Positions 16,501-22,812 of a stretch of DNA of 27,782 nucleotides are shown one piece after another. The position numbers and the translations under genes were made by a program. The notes under the pieces were generated by a model. It saw only the letters and a list, made by a program, of their open reading frames with translations. It was not told the origin of the DNA and ran no database searches. Each line of letters begins with the position of its first letter. Within the stretch, counting starts at the first letter, position 1. The stretch lies in contig JAFAAW010000130.1 in NCBI GenBank assembly GCA_023426365.1, forward strand, positions 1-27,782. The letters run 5' to 3'. Source of the DNA: Pseudomonadota bacterium (GTDB lineage: Bacteria; Pseudomonadota; Alphaproteobacteria; Rhodospirillales; Magnetospirillaceae).

Positions 16501-17154
16501 AACGAAGGCCGAGCCGCGCTGACTGGAAAAAGCGGTGTCGCCCCCATTGGCGGTAATGTCCACCTTCTGGGCTTCGGCGCCGGTGGTGCCGTCCCATACG
16601 CGGAAATAGAATCTTGCCGTCTCGCTGTCCTGCCCGGCAGAATATCTCAATGTGGCAGTGGACGAGAGCAGCAGGGCGTAGCCCTCATGCACATACCCGA
16701 CGTCCACCTCCGTCCAGGAGGTCTGGTACCGCCAGGTTCCGGCACCTTCGGTCGCGTAGATCGCAATGCCACCCGGCATGCCCTCGGGATCGTTGTAGCC
16801 GGCGGCAGCAAGCAGCTCTCCGACCGTCTTGCCGAAGCCTCCCACGCCCTCGATCATGGTGAACAGATGGCAATCGGCGCCGTCAGTCATGGTCGGGGCG
16901 GCGTTGGTGGAAAGCGCCGAGAAGCTGGCTTGCACGGTGGCATGGTCGGCAGCGGCCTGTTCCAGAGCGGCGTCGCCATCGCTTTGCTGCGCAGCATTCG
17001 CTGGCTGGGCACCATCCTGGGCCATGGTCTGGTGCACCGCGTCGGCCGCGGTCGCCGCCCCCGCCGCGTCGAACATGAAACGCGGTTCCAGGGCTATGGC
17101 GACGGGAAATGTCGGCTGACCCGAGTTTCGTCCGGTTTTGGTGACGGAATTCAT
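13531..17154 (-). CDS. Large LEPR-XLL / cadherin-like repeat protein, probable secreted surface protein
   Basis: This 1207-residue protein is the probable cargo of the downstream export genes. Near the N-terminus it has ALEPRFMFDAAGAA (residues 21-34), the LEPR-XLL type motif found at the front of very large repeat proteins. There is no ordinary Sec signal peptide. The rest is acidic, Gly/Ala/Thr-rich beta-sandwich repeats. Three copies of one domain are visible (about 87-220, 649-790 and 919-1032), each with a W-Y-S element (WRYQTS, WLYSTNG, WEYSTDG) and ending with FRVWDGTTGA, VRAWDGTTGG or FRASDGHTTT. Between them are cadherin/VCBS-like units ending NDAP or DDAP (about 225-350, 350-490, 495-648 and 790-919). 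The C-terminal 170 residues are non-repetitive and end in a helical segment. RTX nonapeptides are absent. The ATG start has GAGGG upstream. An adhesin or matrix role is inferred. Confidence 0.85.
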   Translation of the reverse strand: MNSVTKTGRNSGQPTFPVAIALEPRFMFDAAGAATAADAVHQTMAQDGAQPANAAQQSDGDAALEQAAADHATVQASFSALSTNAAPTMTDGADCHLFTMIEGVGGFGKTVGELLAAAGYNDPEGMPGGIAIYATEGAGTWRYQTSWTEVDVGYVHEGYALLLSSTATLRYSAGQDSETARFYFRVWDGTTGAEAQKVDITANGGDTAFSSQRGSAFVTVVGENDPASLSAPGSSTVTEQVRCAVTGIAIHDVDNFDVPMTLSLSVGAGVLDISNLGGATIEEGALGTGSITLRGTMAQLNTALANLAYTSTSDTATSDSLTIHLIDHPYPRSQVTQTVALVIDPVNDAPVVGGIAAEPGRVSGPFSNIPLLDGVTVSDLDNPADFSGGELTISPDQAYAGSWGMGSSPFSVGQDVGIGTVTASGQSGGILTIEMDSRATPQAVQTFLRDLQYSSSAPYESRGYVLSLSDSSGSNQASTTVSFTLQTQSLPPIVAGLDGAHSTYVENGDAVRLQGGNTTVVTAGASADFEAGVITVKITNGQAGDLLTVLQGGGLTVAGSVISYNGVEIARITQAGAGTQALVLTLSAGATAADASRLLAQVAFHATGEAPVEGTRSISITVAAGSGQNQAVSDVHTVTVDVAGVNDAPSITPGTTLTLPTVEEYDSVQVRTVQSILDQLGYSDADGDLGGIAVIGSAGAYWLYSTNGVDWRYIEPGGPRANNALLLGRNVLIRVDNSTAATATLTVRAWDGTTGGSSGAYVDLSAPSAIGGSTAFSEQTATLQQTVLEKNFAPTMLPFGQPTSTAEDTPLDLFRLRLYDDEDTDLVTLTLTAPSGRFSFAMPDGVNIVVGGTPGALTLTGAVGDLRTAISERRLTWTPDADMNGAVAISLTLAEAGRSAPPLSADLTLNINVTPADDAPILGHGSVRLPAQGFDQPPPTQSVEQLFTLAGGREVDGDPVSLLVTGWSGQGAWEYSTDGGHNWSVIGDVGQSPLRLDAGTLVRFNADERKVGEASLTFRASDGHTTTATAATVVRPLGTPTAADPVAPVSNRAGNPFAGMMGDGLNNSFFSVPGRVGAELDLATLLASAPAESDMPVRGGLGLGVTQRESLSSTPSEPPVRRGIATFDRFAPRSFDRPEGMRAAIEDAIEATRADSEGDAVEDPTPTAQRGAAAFTAQLGASLARFAIEADVLAASVGRLEAAGTAA

Positions 17155-17369
17155 GGCGCCCTCGCTTGCATGCCGAGCCAGATATGCGGGTTCGTATTCG
17201 GCAAATACATCGCAAGCGAAGATAGTCAGAGCATCAAGTCAGGTACACAAAGATTTGCCTGCTTACCCTTGAATTGGGGGCGACAAAATAAATACCAGTT
17301 AGCAATCGCCTTAAGATGCAACTAGGTTCATCACCACACAACAAGACGAAACCACATGTAACAGTATCG
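17155..17369 (-). promoter_or_regulatory. AT-richer intergenic region, probable promoter of the export operon
   Basis: This 215-base gap between the kinase stop and the repeat-protein start is much richer in A and T than the flanks (for example around 17280-17345), as expected of a promoter region. The imperfect dyad GTAAC-AGTATC-GTTAC (17358-17373) overlaps the kinase stop codon and could be an operator. I see no convincing terminator for the kinase, so read-through into the export operon is possible. I could not assign a reliable -35/-10 pair. Confidence 0.35.
17162..17219 (-). promoter_or_regulatory. 5' leader hairpin next to the ribosome-binding site of the repeat-protein gene
   Basis: On the minus strand, TCGCTTGC (17219-17212) can pair with GCAAGCGA (17169-17162), an 8-base perfect stem. 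Directly inside it, TGCCGA (17203-17198) can pair with TCGGCA (17176-17171), 6 more pairs. The 3' arm runs into the purine-rich ribosome-binding site GAGGG, so folding would hide part of it. A smaller alternative stem (GTATT/AATAC, 17194-17208) would compete with the inner stem. Translational control of the first gene of the operon is inferred; the pairing is seen directly. Confidence 0.45.
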
Positions 17370-19763
17370 TTACGACGACATCATTGGATTGCGCAGAACG
17401 TGTTCCAACGCCTCCTCCAAAGCGGCCGCGGCCTGCCGCAACTCATCCGTCGGGACGCCCCCCCGGCAAGAGGCAAGCGCATCCAGCCGCGATGCGGCGT
17501 AGAAGGGGCCCTGATCGTCAAGCATGGCGGCAGATCCTTTCACCCGGTGGCCGATCCGCGCCAGGGCGTCCCGATCCTGTGCCGCGATGGCGCTACGCAG
17601 GGCGGCCAGGTGGTCCGGGCAAGCATTGGCAAACAGGCGCGCGAAATTGGGTAACGGCCCCAAGGCCAGCATGGTGGTGGACGGCGCATGGGCGCCGACG
17701 AGATTCAGCAACTTGTCGAGATCCAGCGGCTTACCCAGCACAGCGTCCATGCCGGCGGCAAGGCAGGCGTCGGTCACTTCCGCACTGGCATCGGCGGTCA
17801 GGCCGATAACGGGAATCAGGGAACGGTCAGGATCCCGGTCGGCACGCAGAATCCGGGTGGCCTCGATGCCGCAGATTCCGGGCAAACGCACATCCATCAG
17901 CACCAGATCGACCATGCGCTCCGTCAGCGCCGCCAGCGCCGCCTCGGCCGTATCGCATTCGATCAGGTTCACCCCCGAGGGCTGCAGGGCGTGCCGCAGC
18001 ACCGTCCGGTTCTCAGGGCTGTCGTCCACCACCAGAACGTCCATGCCGGCGCCGGCCGTGGCCATCGCCGCCAGGGAGGGCGCCACCGGCTCCACCGGCC
18101 CGCTCTCGCCCGTGCGGGGCGCCGGCAATTCAACGCGGAACACGCAACCTCCCCCAGGGCGGTCGGTCACGTTCACCGTCCCGCCCGCCGCCGCCACAAG
18201 GTCACGGGTGATGGCGAGCCCAAGGCCGACACCCTCCCGCCCGGAATCCGCATCACTCCCCAATTGGACAAAGGGGACAAAAATCTCGGCCTTACGGCTA
18301 TCGGGGATGCCCCGCCCACGGTCGGCCACCATCAGCGTCAGGCAATCGTCATGGGCGTCCAGCACCACATCCACCGGGGCCTCGGGGGCAAATTTCAACG
18401 CATTGCCAACCAAATTGTAGGTGATCTGCCGCAACCGCAGGGCATCGACCACATGTGCCGCCCCCACATTGGCCGTGACTTCCAGGCGCAACGCCACCTT
18501 CTTCGCCACCGCCTCCGCCTGCATCACCGCGATCACATCCGCCAACAACGCCCCCGGCGCCACCGCCCGCGGCGCCATGGTCAGGCAATCCACCTCGTCC
18601 CGGCTGCGCGACAGGACGTCGTCCAGCAGTTCCTGCAGGTGCCGCCCGGTCCCCCGCATTAAGTCGAGGCGTTCCCGGTCAAGGGAAGAGCGCGGTTCGC
18701 GCAGCATAACTTGCGCCATACCGAGGATGCCGTTCAACGGCGTCCGCACCTCATGCCCCAACCAAGCAACAAAGCGCGCGTTGCGCTCGGCGGCACGTCG
18801 AAGGCTGGCGCTGGTCATCTCGAGAGCCCGGGTCCGTTCGGCCACCTGGAATTCCAGATGGTCCTGGTGACGCCGGAAATGGTCGACGGCCAAGCCGACG
18901 ACCAGCAGGGTCGCCCCCAGGCTCATGATCCCCAAAGCCAACCCGAAGAAGGCCAACGATGCCACCCCCGAGGCGAAAGGCCCCATGCCGGCACCGGTCA
19001 GCCCCAGCCAAGACCCGGCCGTGACCTGCACAGCCAGTACCGCCCCAAAGGCGCCATGGCGCGTCACCACCATCAAGGCGACCGGCAACACCAAGACGGC
19101 ACCGGCCGGAAAGAAAAGAAACGAAACCGCCAGGATTGCCGGCATCATGCAAAGGTGCAGAAGCAGCGTCAGCCCCCTCCACCAGCCGGTCTCCGCCCAT
19201 ATCCGCCGCCTCAGGACGGTCAGCGGCGCCAGCAGGAACAGCCCGAGGGCGTTGCCGGTAGCAACGATGGCACTGTCAAGCAGAACGCGGTCGCCCTTGA
19301 AAGAAGAGCCGCCAAGCAGCACGGCATCCTTCACCACCAGGGCCGGGCAGGTGAGCAGGGCCGGCACGATGCACACATCGAAGATCACCCGGATAACGCC
19401 TGCCGGATCGCGTCTTAGCCTAGGCGACAAATGCCCGCGCAGCGCCTGGGCGGCGAGCCACGCCTGCAGCATGTCAAGGCCGACCGTGCTGGCCGCCGCG
19501 ATGCCGCGCACCAGCAAATCGACTTCGCCCGGGCGCGACAGATAGGTCAGGATCGAGGGCAAATGCCCGAGAAGAATGGCCAGCAAGCCCAGGCGGACAC
19601 CAAGCCAATGGACAGCCAGCAGGCCGACACCCGCTCCCAGCCACACCACCAGCCAACCCGATTGCGGCAGCTTGGTGGCCAGGGCGCTGACGTAAATGGA
19701 CCCCACATAGACCGCCGCCAGCAGAACCGCGGCACTTGCCCGGGCGGGCACTGCCCGGGTCAT
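17370..19763 (-). CDS. MASE1-type hybrid sensor histidine kinase (HisKA, HATPase, REC, HPt)
   Basis: This is a 797-residue membrane sensor kinase. The N-terminal 290 residues are hydrophobic, with about eight segments and the pattern of a MASE1 sensor (WLGAGVGLLAVHWLGVRLG...GNALGLFLLAPLTVL), a domain found in bacterial kinases and cyclic-di-GMP enzymes. A coiled coil leads to HisKA with the H-box GHEVRTPLNG (His337). The HATPase looks active: N-box NLVGNALKFA, G1 VADRGRGIP and G2 GVGLGLAI. The receiver domain has VVDDSPEN, phospho-Asp624 (LMDVRLPGICG) and Lys678. The C-terminal HPt has IGHRVKGSAAML (His739). The ATG start overlaps the stop of the upstream response regulator as ATGA, so these two are a translationally coupled pair. 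It lies immediately upstream of the export operon on the same strand and may control it; this is inferred. Confidence 0.93.
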   Translation of the reverse strand: MTRAVPARASAAVLLAAVYVGSIYVSALATKLPQSGWLVVWLGAGVGLLAVHWLGVRLGLLAILLGHLPSILTYLSRPGEVDLLVRGIAAASTVGLDMLQAWLAAQALRGHLSPRLRRDPAGVIRVIFDVCIVPALLTCPALVVKDAVLLGGSSFKGDRVLLDSAIVATGNALGLFLLAPLTVLRRRIWAETGWWRGLTLLLHLCMMPAILAVSFLFFPAGAVLVLPVALMVVTRHGAFGAVLAVQVTAGSWLGLTGAGMGPFASGVASLAFFGLALGIMSLGATLLVVGLAVDHFRRHQDHLEFQVAERTRALEMTSASLRRAAERNARFVAWLGHEVRTPLNGILGMAQVMLREPRSSLDRERLDLMRGTGRHLQELLDDVLSRSRDEVDCLTMAPRAVAPGALLADVIAVMQAEAVAKKVALRLEVTANVGAAHVVDALRLRQITYNLVGNALKFAPEAPVDVVLDAHDDCLTLMVADRGRGIPDSRKAEIFVPFVQLGSDADSGREGVGLGLAITRDLVAAAGGTVNVTDRPGGGCVFRVELPAPRTGESGPVEPVAPSLAAMATAGAGMDVLVVDDSPENRTVLRHALQPSGVNLIECDTAEAALAALTERMVDLVLMDVRLPGICGIEATRILRADRDPDRSLIPVIGLTADASAEVTDACLAAGMDAVLGKPLDLDKLLNLVGAHAPSTTMLALGPLPNFARLFANACPDHLAALRSAIAAQDRDALARIGHRVKGSAAMLDDQGPFYAASRLDALASCRGGVPTDELRQAAAALEEALEHVLRNPMMSS

Positions 19764-20452
19764 GTCACCTGCCTACCGAACAGGTAGCCTTCGCCGTGAA
19801 TGGTCAGGATGATGCGTGGATCATCCGCCGGATCATTCAGCTTCCGCCGCAACCGCGCGACCACCATGTCGAGGGCACGGCCGTCCTGCGACCACTCGCC
19901 CCCCACCACCGCCATCAGTTCCTCTCGCGAGACCACCTGTCCGGCCTTGGCGGTCAACGCCGCCAGCACGTCGAACTCGCGACCGGTCAGCCGCACCTCC
20001 TGTCCATTGCTGTCGGTGAGAAGGCGCGAAACCATGTCGAATGCCCACCCGTTGAAGCAACGCACGTGGGATGGGCCGGTGACGCGGTCGCGGCGCCGCA
20101 GGACGGCGCGGCATCGCGCCAGAGCTTCGCGGCCGTCGACAGGTTTCACCATATAGTCATCAGCGCCCATCTCCAGGCCGACCACCTTGTCGAGAATGCT
20201 ACCCCGCACGCTGGTGATCAGGATGGCCGGATCGTTGAACTCGCGGATGCGCCCCAAGGCATTGATGGCGTTGCCTTCCGGCAGCATCAGATCAAGGAGG
20301 ACGGCATCGATCTTGGCACTGGCCAGCAGGTCCAGAAGCTCGGATGCCGAAGCCGCCTCCAAGGCGTCGAATCCTTCCTCGGCAAACAGACCGGCCAAGC
20401 CCTTCCTCATGACGGGATCGTCATCGACGATCGCAACCACCGGCTTTCGCAC
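19760..20452 (-). CDS. OmpR/PhoB-family response regulator
   Basis: This is a 230-residue response regulator partnered with the MASE1 kinase just downstream (4-base overlap). The receiver domain has acidic residues VDDDP, phospho-Asp in LLDLMLPEGNA, TS in LITSVRG and Lys in MVKPVDGRE. The winged-helix output domain (about residues 128-228) ends RRKLNDPADDPRIILTIHGEGYLFG, typical of the OmpR class. The start is GTG at 20452 with AAGGCGAG just upstream. A perfect 17-base dyad sits 19 bases upstream of the start and could be an autoregulatory site. The most likely targets are its own promoter and the export operon, but this cannot be shown from sequence alone. Confidence 0.94.
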   Translation of the reverse strand: MRKPVVAIVDDDPVMRKGLAGLFAEEGFDALEAASASELLDLLASAKIDAVLLDLMLPEGNAINALGRIREFNDPAILITSVRGSILDKVVGLEMGADDYMVKPVDGREALARCRAVLRRRDRVTGPSHVRCFNGWAFDMVSRLLTDSNGQEVRLTGREFDVLAALTAKAGQVVSREELMAVVGGEWSQDGRALDMVVARLRRKLNDPADDPRIILTIHGEGYLFGRQVT

Positions 20453-20471
20453 CTCGCCTTCCCTCCGTCAA

Positions 20472-20488
20472 GCCTTGGACGCCAAGGC
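20472..20488. promoter_or_regulatory. Perfect dyad upstream of the response-regulator gene
   Basis: GCCTTGG-ACG-CCAAGGC has perfect 7-base arms and a 3-base centre. It lies 19 bases upstream of the GTG start of the regulator gene, between a weak possible promoter and the ribosome-binding site. Its size and place fit an operator; it could also fold in the mRNA leader. No run of T follows, so a terminator is unlikely. Confidence 0.4.
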
Positions 20489-20536
20489 ATGATACTGGGG
20501 AGCCTGCCCCACCCTCGCGACAAATCTCCGTGTTGT

Positions 20537-20563
20537 TTAATACTGAACGTCCTAGCCAATCAA
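20537..20563 (-). promoter_or_regulatory. Weak candidate promoter for the regulator-kinase pair
   Basis: On the minus strand, TTGATT (20563-20558) is followed after 15 bases by TATTAA (20542-20537), in one of the few AT-rich spots upstream of the regulator gene. The spacing is shorter than the usual 16-18 bases, so this is only a candidate. It lies in the decayed tail of the Fic remnant. Confidence 0.2.
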
Positions 20564-21009
20564 CGCCGGCTTGTAACGCCATCGGCCATCCTGCTCGGGA
20601 ATTGCAGGAATGCCGAGGGGCGGCGGTGGATGAAAAGCGCGGTGTCGATGTAAGACGCCGCGCCAGGGTTCGGACAATTCATCTAACGCCTCGGCCGTCG
20701 CCGCCACCTCGCGGGCGTCCTGCGGTTGGGAGAGCTTTGATATTCCAGCAGGTCAGTGAAGGTTCTCGTCGCGCCCTCGGCGCCCGAGGAGCGGACAGCG
20801 CCCAGGCGCGCGAACAGCTTGCCCACCACGTCAGGCACCGGGAAGGCGGCAAGCGCCCGATCGAACTCCTCGACCGCCTTCGTGGCGCGCTGGAGCTGCC
20901 CCAACACGTCATCGAGCTTGGGGAAAGGCGGGACTGCCGGCAGGTAACACAGCCGCCCCCGCTCGTCGGGTTCGAAGCTGCCGAAACCTTGCCTGGCGAG
21001 GATTTTCAT
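20552..21009 (-). pseudogene. Frameshifted, truncated Fic-family protein (N-terminal remnant)
   Basis: The first frame (21009 to 20683) encodes 108 residues. Residues 22-92 match the N-terminal domain of Fic AMP-transferase-type proteins: CYLPAVPPFPKLDDVLGQLQ, then RATKAVEEFDRAL and AVRSSGAEGATRTFTDLLEY. The last segment holds the (S/T)xxxE(G/N) inhibitory motif as S74-x3-E78-G79. After YQSS the frame becomes Arg-rich and stops, but a shifted frame from about 20719 continues with DAREVAATAEALDELSEPWR and a little more, as an intact homologue would, until a stop at 20552. The catalytic HPFxxGNGR region is absent. A small indel near 20720-20735 plus loss of the 3' part explains this. It is most likely a dead gene, perhaps from a toxin-like locus. 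The second-frame tail beyond about 20660 is less certain. Confidence 0.7.
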
Positions 21010-21039
21010 TAAAGATTTCTCGCCACAAGCTACAACAGA

Positions 21040-21053
21040 GAACCACGTGGTTC
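21040..21053. promoter_or_regulatory. Perfect 14-base palindrome upstream of the Fic remnant
   Basis: GAACCACGTGGTTC is a perfect uninterrupted palindrome centred on CACGTG, 30 bases upstream of the remnant's ATG. It looks like a dimeric regulator site that controlled the Fic gene. No obvious regulator gene is next to it. Confidence 0.4.
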
Positions 21054-21530
21054 AACGATGAGCCTGTCCGGGGGCCGTCCACGATCTGCCGGTAAACCAT
21101 TGTTTTCATTAGGTCGGATTTGGCTGTTTTGATGCGGGTCCCACGATCCCTCACCCCAACCAACCACCTGACATCACTGGGATTTTCCCGACCTACCACC
21201 TTCTGCATGGCGCGCACGGTGCATTGAGAAATTCGCGATAGATTTCATAGGATTAGCCCATCTCATCCACGGCCCATTCTTCCCGGCCATTGACAATCCC
21301 AGGCCCCAGCCACCGCCTGGATGCGGATCGAGGATGTGTTGGACCGTGCCGACGCGGGCCGATCGCCGCGCAGCCGCCTTGACTTTGGGCGCGCAATAGG
21401 CACCCTGCCGCCCATATGCCATTTGTCTATTGCGGGGGCGAATCCGGCGGCGGAGGGGGAGGATGACGGCATGCGTTGCACCGTCCGCCACCTTGGCCAG
21501 GCCCCGTCCGCCCCCTGCCTGGAGTCCACG
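21054..21530. other. Gene-poor stretch before uraA
   Basis: I find no recognisable gene in these 477 bases. Short open frames exist on both strands but show no family motif or good start site. The first half is less GC-rich than the rest of the window and may be decayed coding sequence tied to the Fic remnant. Closer to uraA, CGCAATAG (21392-21399) and CTATTGCG (21427-21434) form 8-base arms 27 bases apart. A lone TTGACT (21379-21384) resembles a -35 box but has no good -10 partner. The uraA promoter presumably lies here. Confidence 0.4.
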
Positions 21531-22811
21531 ATGAAAGAAGGCTATTTCCCGAAATGGGAGCTTAAGGCCGAGGGCATGGTCGCCCCTGACGAGCGCCTGC
21601 CCTGGGGCCAGACCGTCATGCTCGGCATCCAGCATGTGGTCGCCATGTTCGGCGCCACCGCCCTGGCACCGATCATCATGGGCTTCGATCCCAATGTGTC
21701 CATATTCTTCTCGGGCATCGGCACGCTGATCTTCTTCCTGCTGACCGGCGGCCGCGTTCCCAGCTACCTGGGCTCCAGCTTCGCCTTCATCGCGGTGGTG
21801 GTGGCGGTGACCGGCTATTCCGGCAGCGGCCCCAACATGAACATTCCGCTGGCGCTAGGCGGCATCGTCGGCGCCGGCGTCCTGTACACCCTGATCGGCG
21901 TGATCGTCTCGTTCGCCGGTTATGCCTGGGTGGAAAAACTGATGCCGCCGGTGGTCACCGGCGCCGTGGTGGCGGCCATCGGCCTTAACCTGGCGCCGCT
22001 GGGCGTCAAGGCGGTCAGCGCCTCGGGCTTCGACGTCTTCATCGGCCTGAGTACGGTGCTGATGATCGGCCTGGTGGCCGTGCGCGCGCCCGGCTCGGCC
22101 CGGCGTCTGCCGATCCTGTTGGGCGGCCTGGGCGGCTATGCGCTCTATCTGGTTTGCGCCAACCTGCTGGGCCTGGCCAAGCCCATCGACTTCTCGGCCG
22201 TGGCGAACGCCGACTGGATCGGCCTGCCGCATTTCGTGGCGCCGGTCTTCGACATCTCGGCCATCGGCATCATCACCCCGATCGCCATCATCCTGGTGGC
22301 CGAGAACCTGGGCCACATCAAGGCCATTGGCGGCATGAGCGGCCGCAATCTCGACCCCTATATGGGCCGCGCCTTCATCGGCGACGGTCTGGCGACCATC
22401 GTGTCCGCCTTCGGCGGCGGCACCGGCGTCACCACCTATGCCGAAAACATGGGCGTGATGGCGGCCACCCGCATCTTCTCGACCCTGCTGTTCGTGGTGG
22501 CGGCGCTGTTCGCCATCCTGCTGGGTTTTTCGCCCAAGTTCGGCGCGCTGATCATGACCATTCCCGGTCCGGTCATCGGCGGCCTGGAACTGGTGGTGTT
22601 CGGCCTGATCGCCGCCACCGCCGGGCATATCTGGGTGGAGAACCGGGTGGATTTTTCCAACATCCGCAATCTGATCACGGTGGGCGTCACCCTGATCGCG
22701 GGGGCGGGCAACCTGGTGGTGAATCTGGGGCCGCTGAATTTGGGCGGCATCGGCACGGCGACCTTCGGCGCCATCCTGCTGTACCAATTGCTGCGCGAAA
22801 AGGAAGGCTGA
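21531..22811 (+). CDS. uraA: Uracil permease (NCS2 family)
   Basis: This is a 426-residue inner-membrane uracil:proton symporter. I start at ATG 21531 (MKEGYFPKWELK) because GGAG lies 6 bases upstream and the longer frame adds 70 residues without hydrophobic or family character. The protein is almost entirely membrane segments, with the NCS2 entry sequence LGIQHVVAMFGATALAPIIMG. It has the two substrate-site acidic residues known from Escherichia coli UraA, seen here as Glu258 in VAENLGHIKAIGGMSGRNL and Glu305 in TTYAENMGVM. The next gene, upp, starts one base after the stop, so uptake and phosphoribosylation are encoded together. Uracil import for pyrimidine salvage is a confident call. Confidence 0.95.
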   Translation: MKEGYFPKWELKAEGMVAPDERLPWGQTVMLGIQHVVAMFGATALAPIIMGFDPNVSIFFSGIGTLIFFLLTGGRVPSYLGSSFAFIAVVVAVTGYSGSGPNMNIPLALGGIVGAGVLYTLIGVIVSFAGYAWVEKLMPPVVTGAVVAAIGLNLAPLGVKAVSASGFDVFIGLSTVLMIGLVAVRAPGSARRLPILLGGLGGYALYLVCANLLGLAKPIDFSAVANADWIGLPHFVAPVFDISAIGIITPIAIILVAENLGHIKAIGGMSGRNLDPYMGRAFIGDGLATIVSAFGGGTGVTTYAENMGVMAATRIFSTLLFVVAALFAILLGFSPKFGALIMTIPGPVIGGLELVVFGLIAATAGHIWVENRVDFSNIRNLITVGVTLIAGAGNLVVNLGPLNLGGIGTATFGAILLYQLLREKEG

Positions 22812-22812
22812 C

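Noticed and set aside
13531..17154. Repeat protein as an RTX toxin
   Set aside because: No GGxGxD nonapeptide repeats and no acyltransferase or ABC partner genes are present. The repeats are cadherin/VCBS-like.
20909..21217. 102-residue minus-strand frame overlapping the Fic remnant start
   Set aside because: No recognisable motif, and its 3' part is out of frame with the Fic-like sequence, which has clear family similarity.
21174..21520. Possible transposase or other remnant before uraA
   Set aside because: I compared the translated frames with transposase features I know and saw no DDE or HTH motif and no terminal repeats, so no call is justified.
21321..21530. 70-residue N-terminal extension of UraA
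   Set aside because: No hydrophobic or family sequence is present before MKEGYFPKWE, and the ATG at 21531 has GGAG at good spacing.
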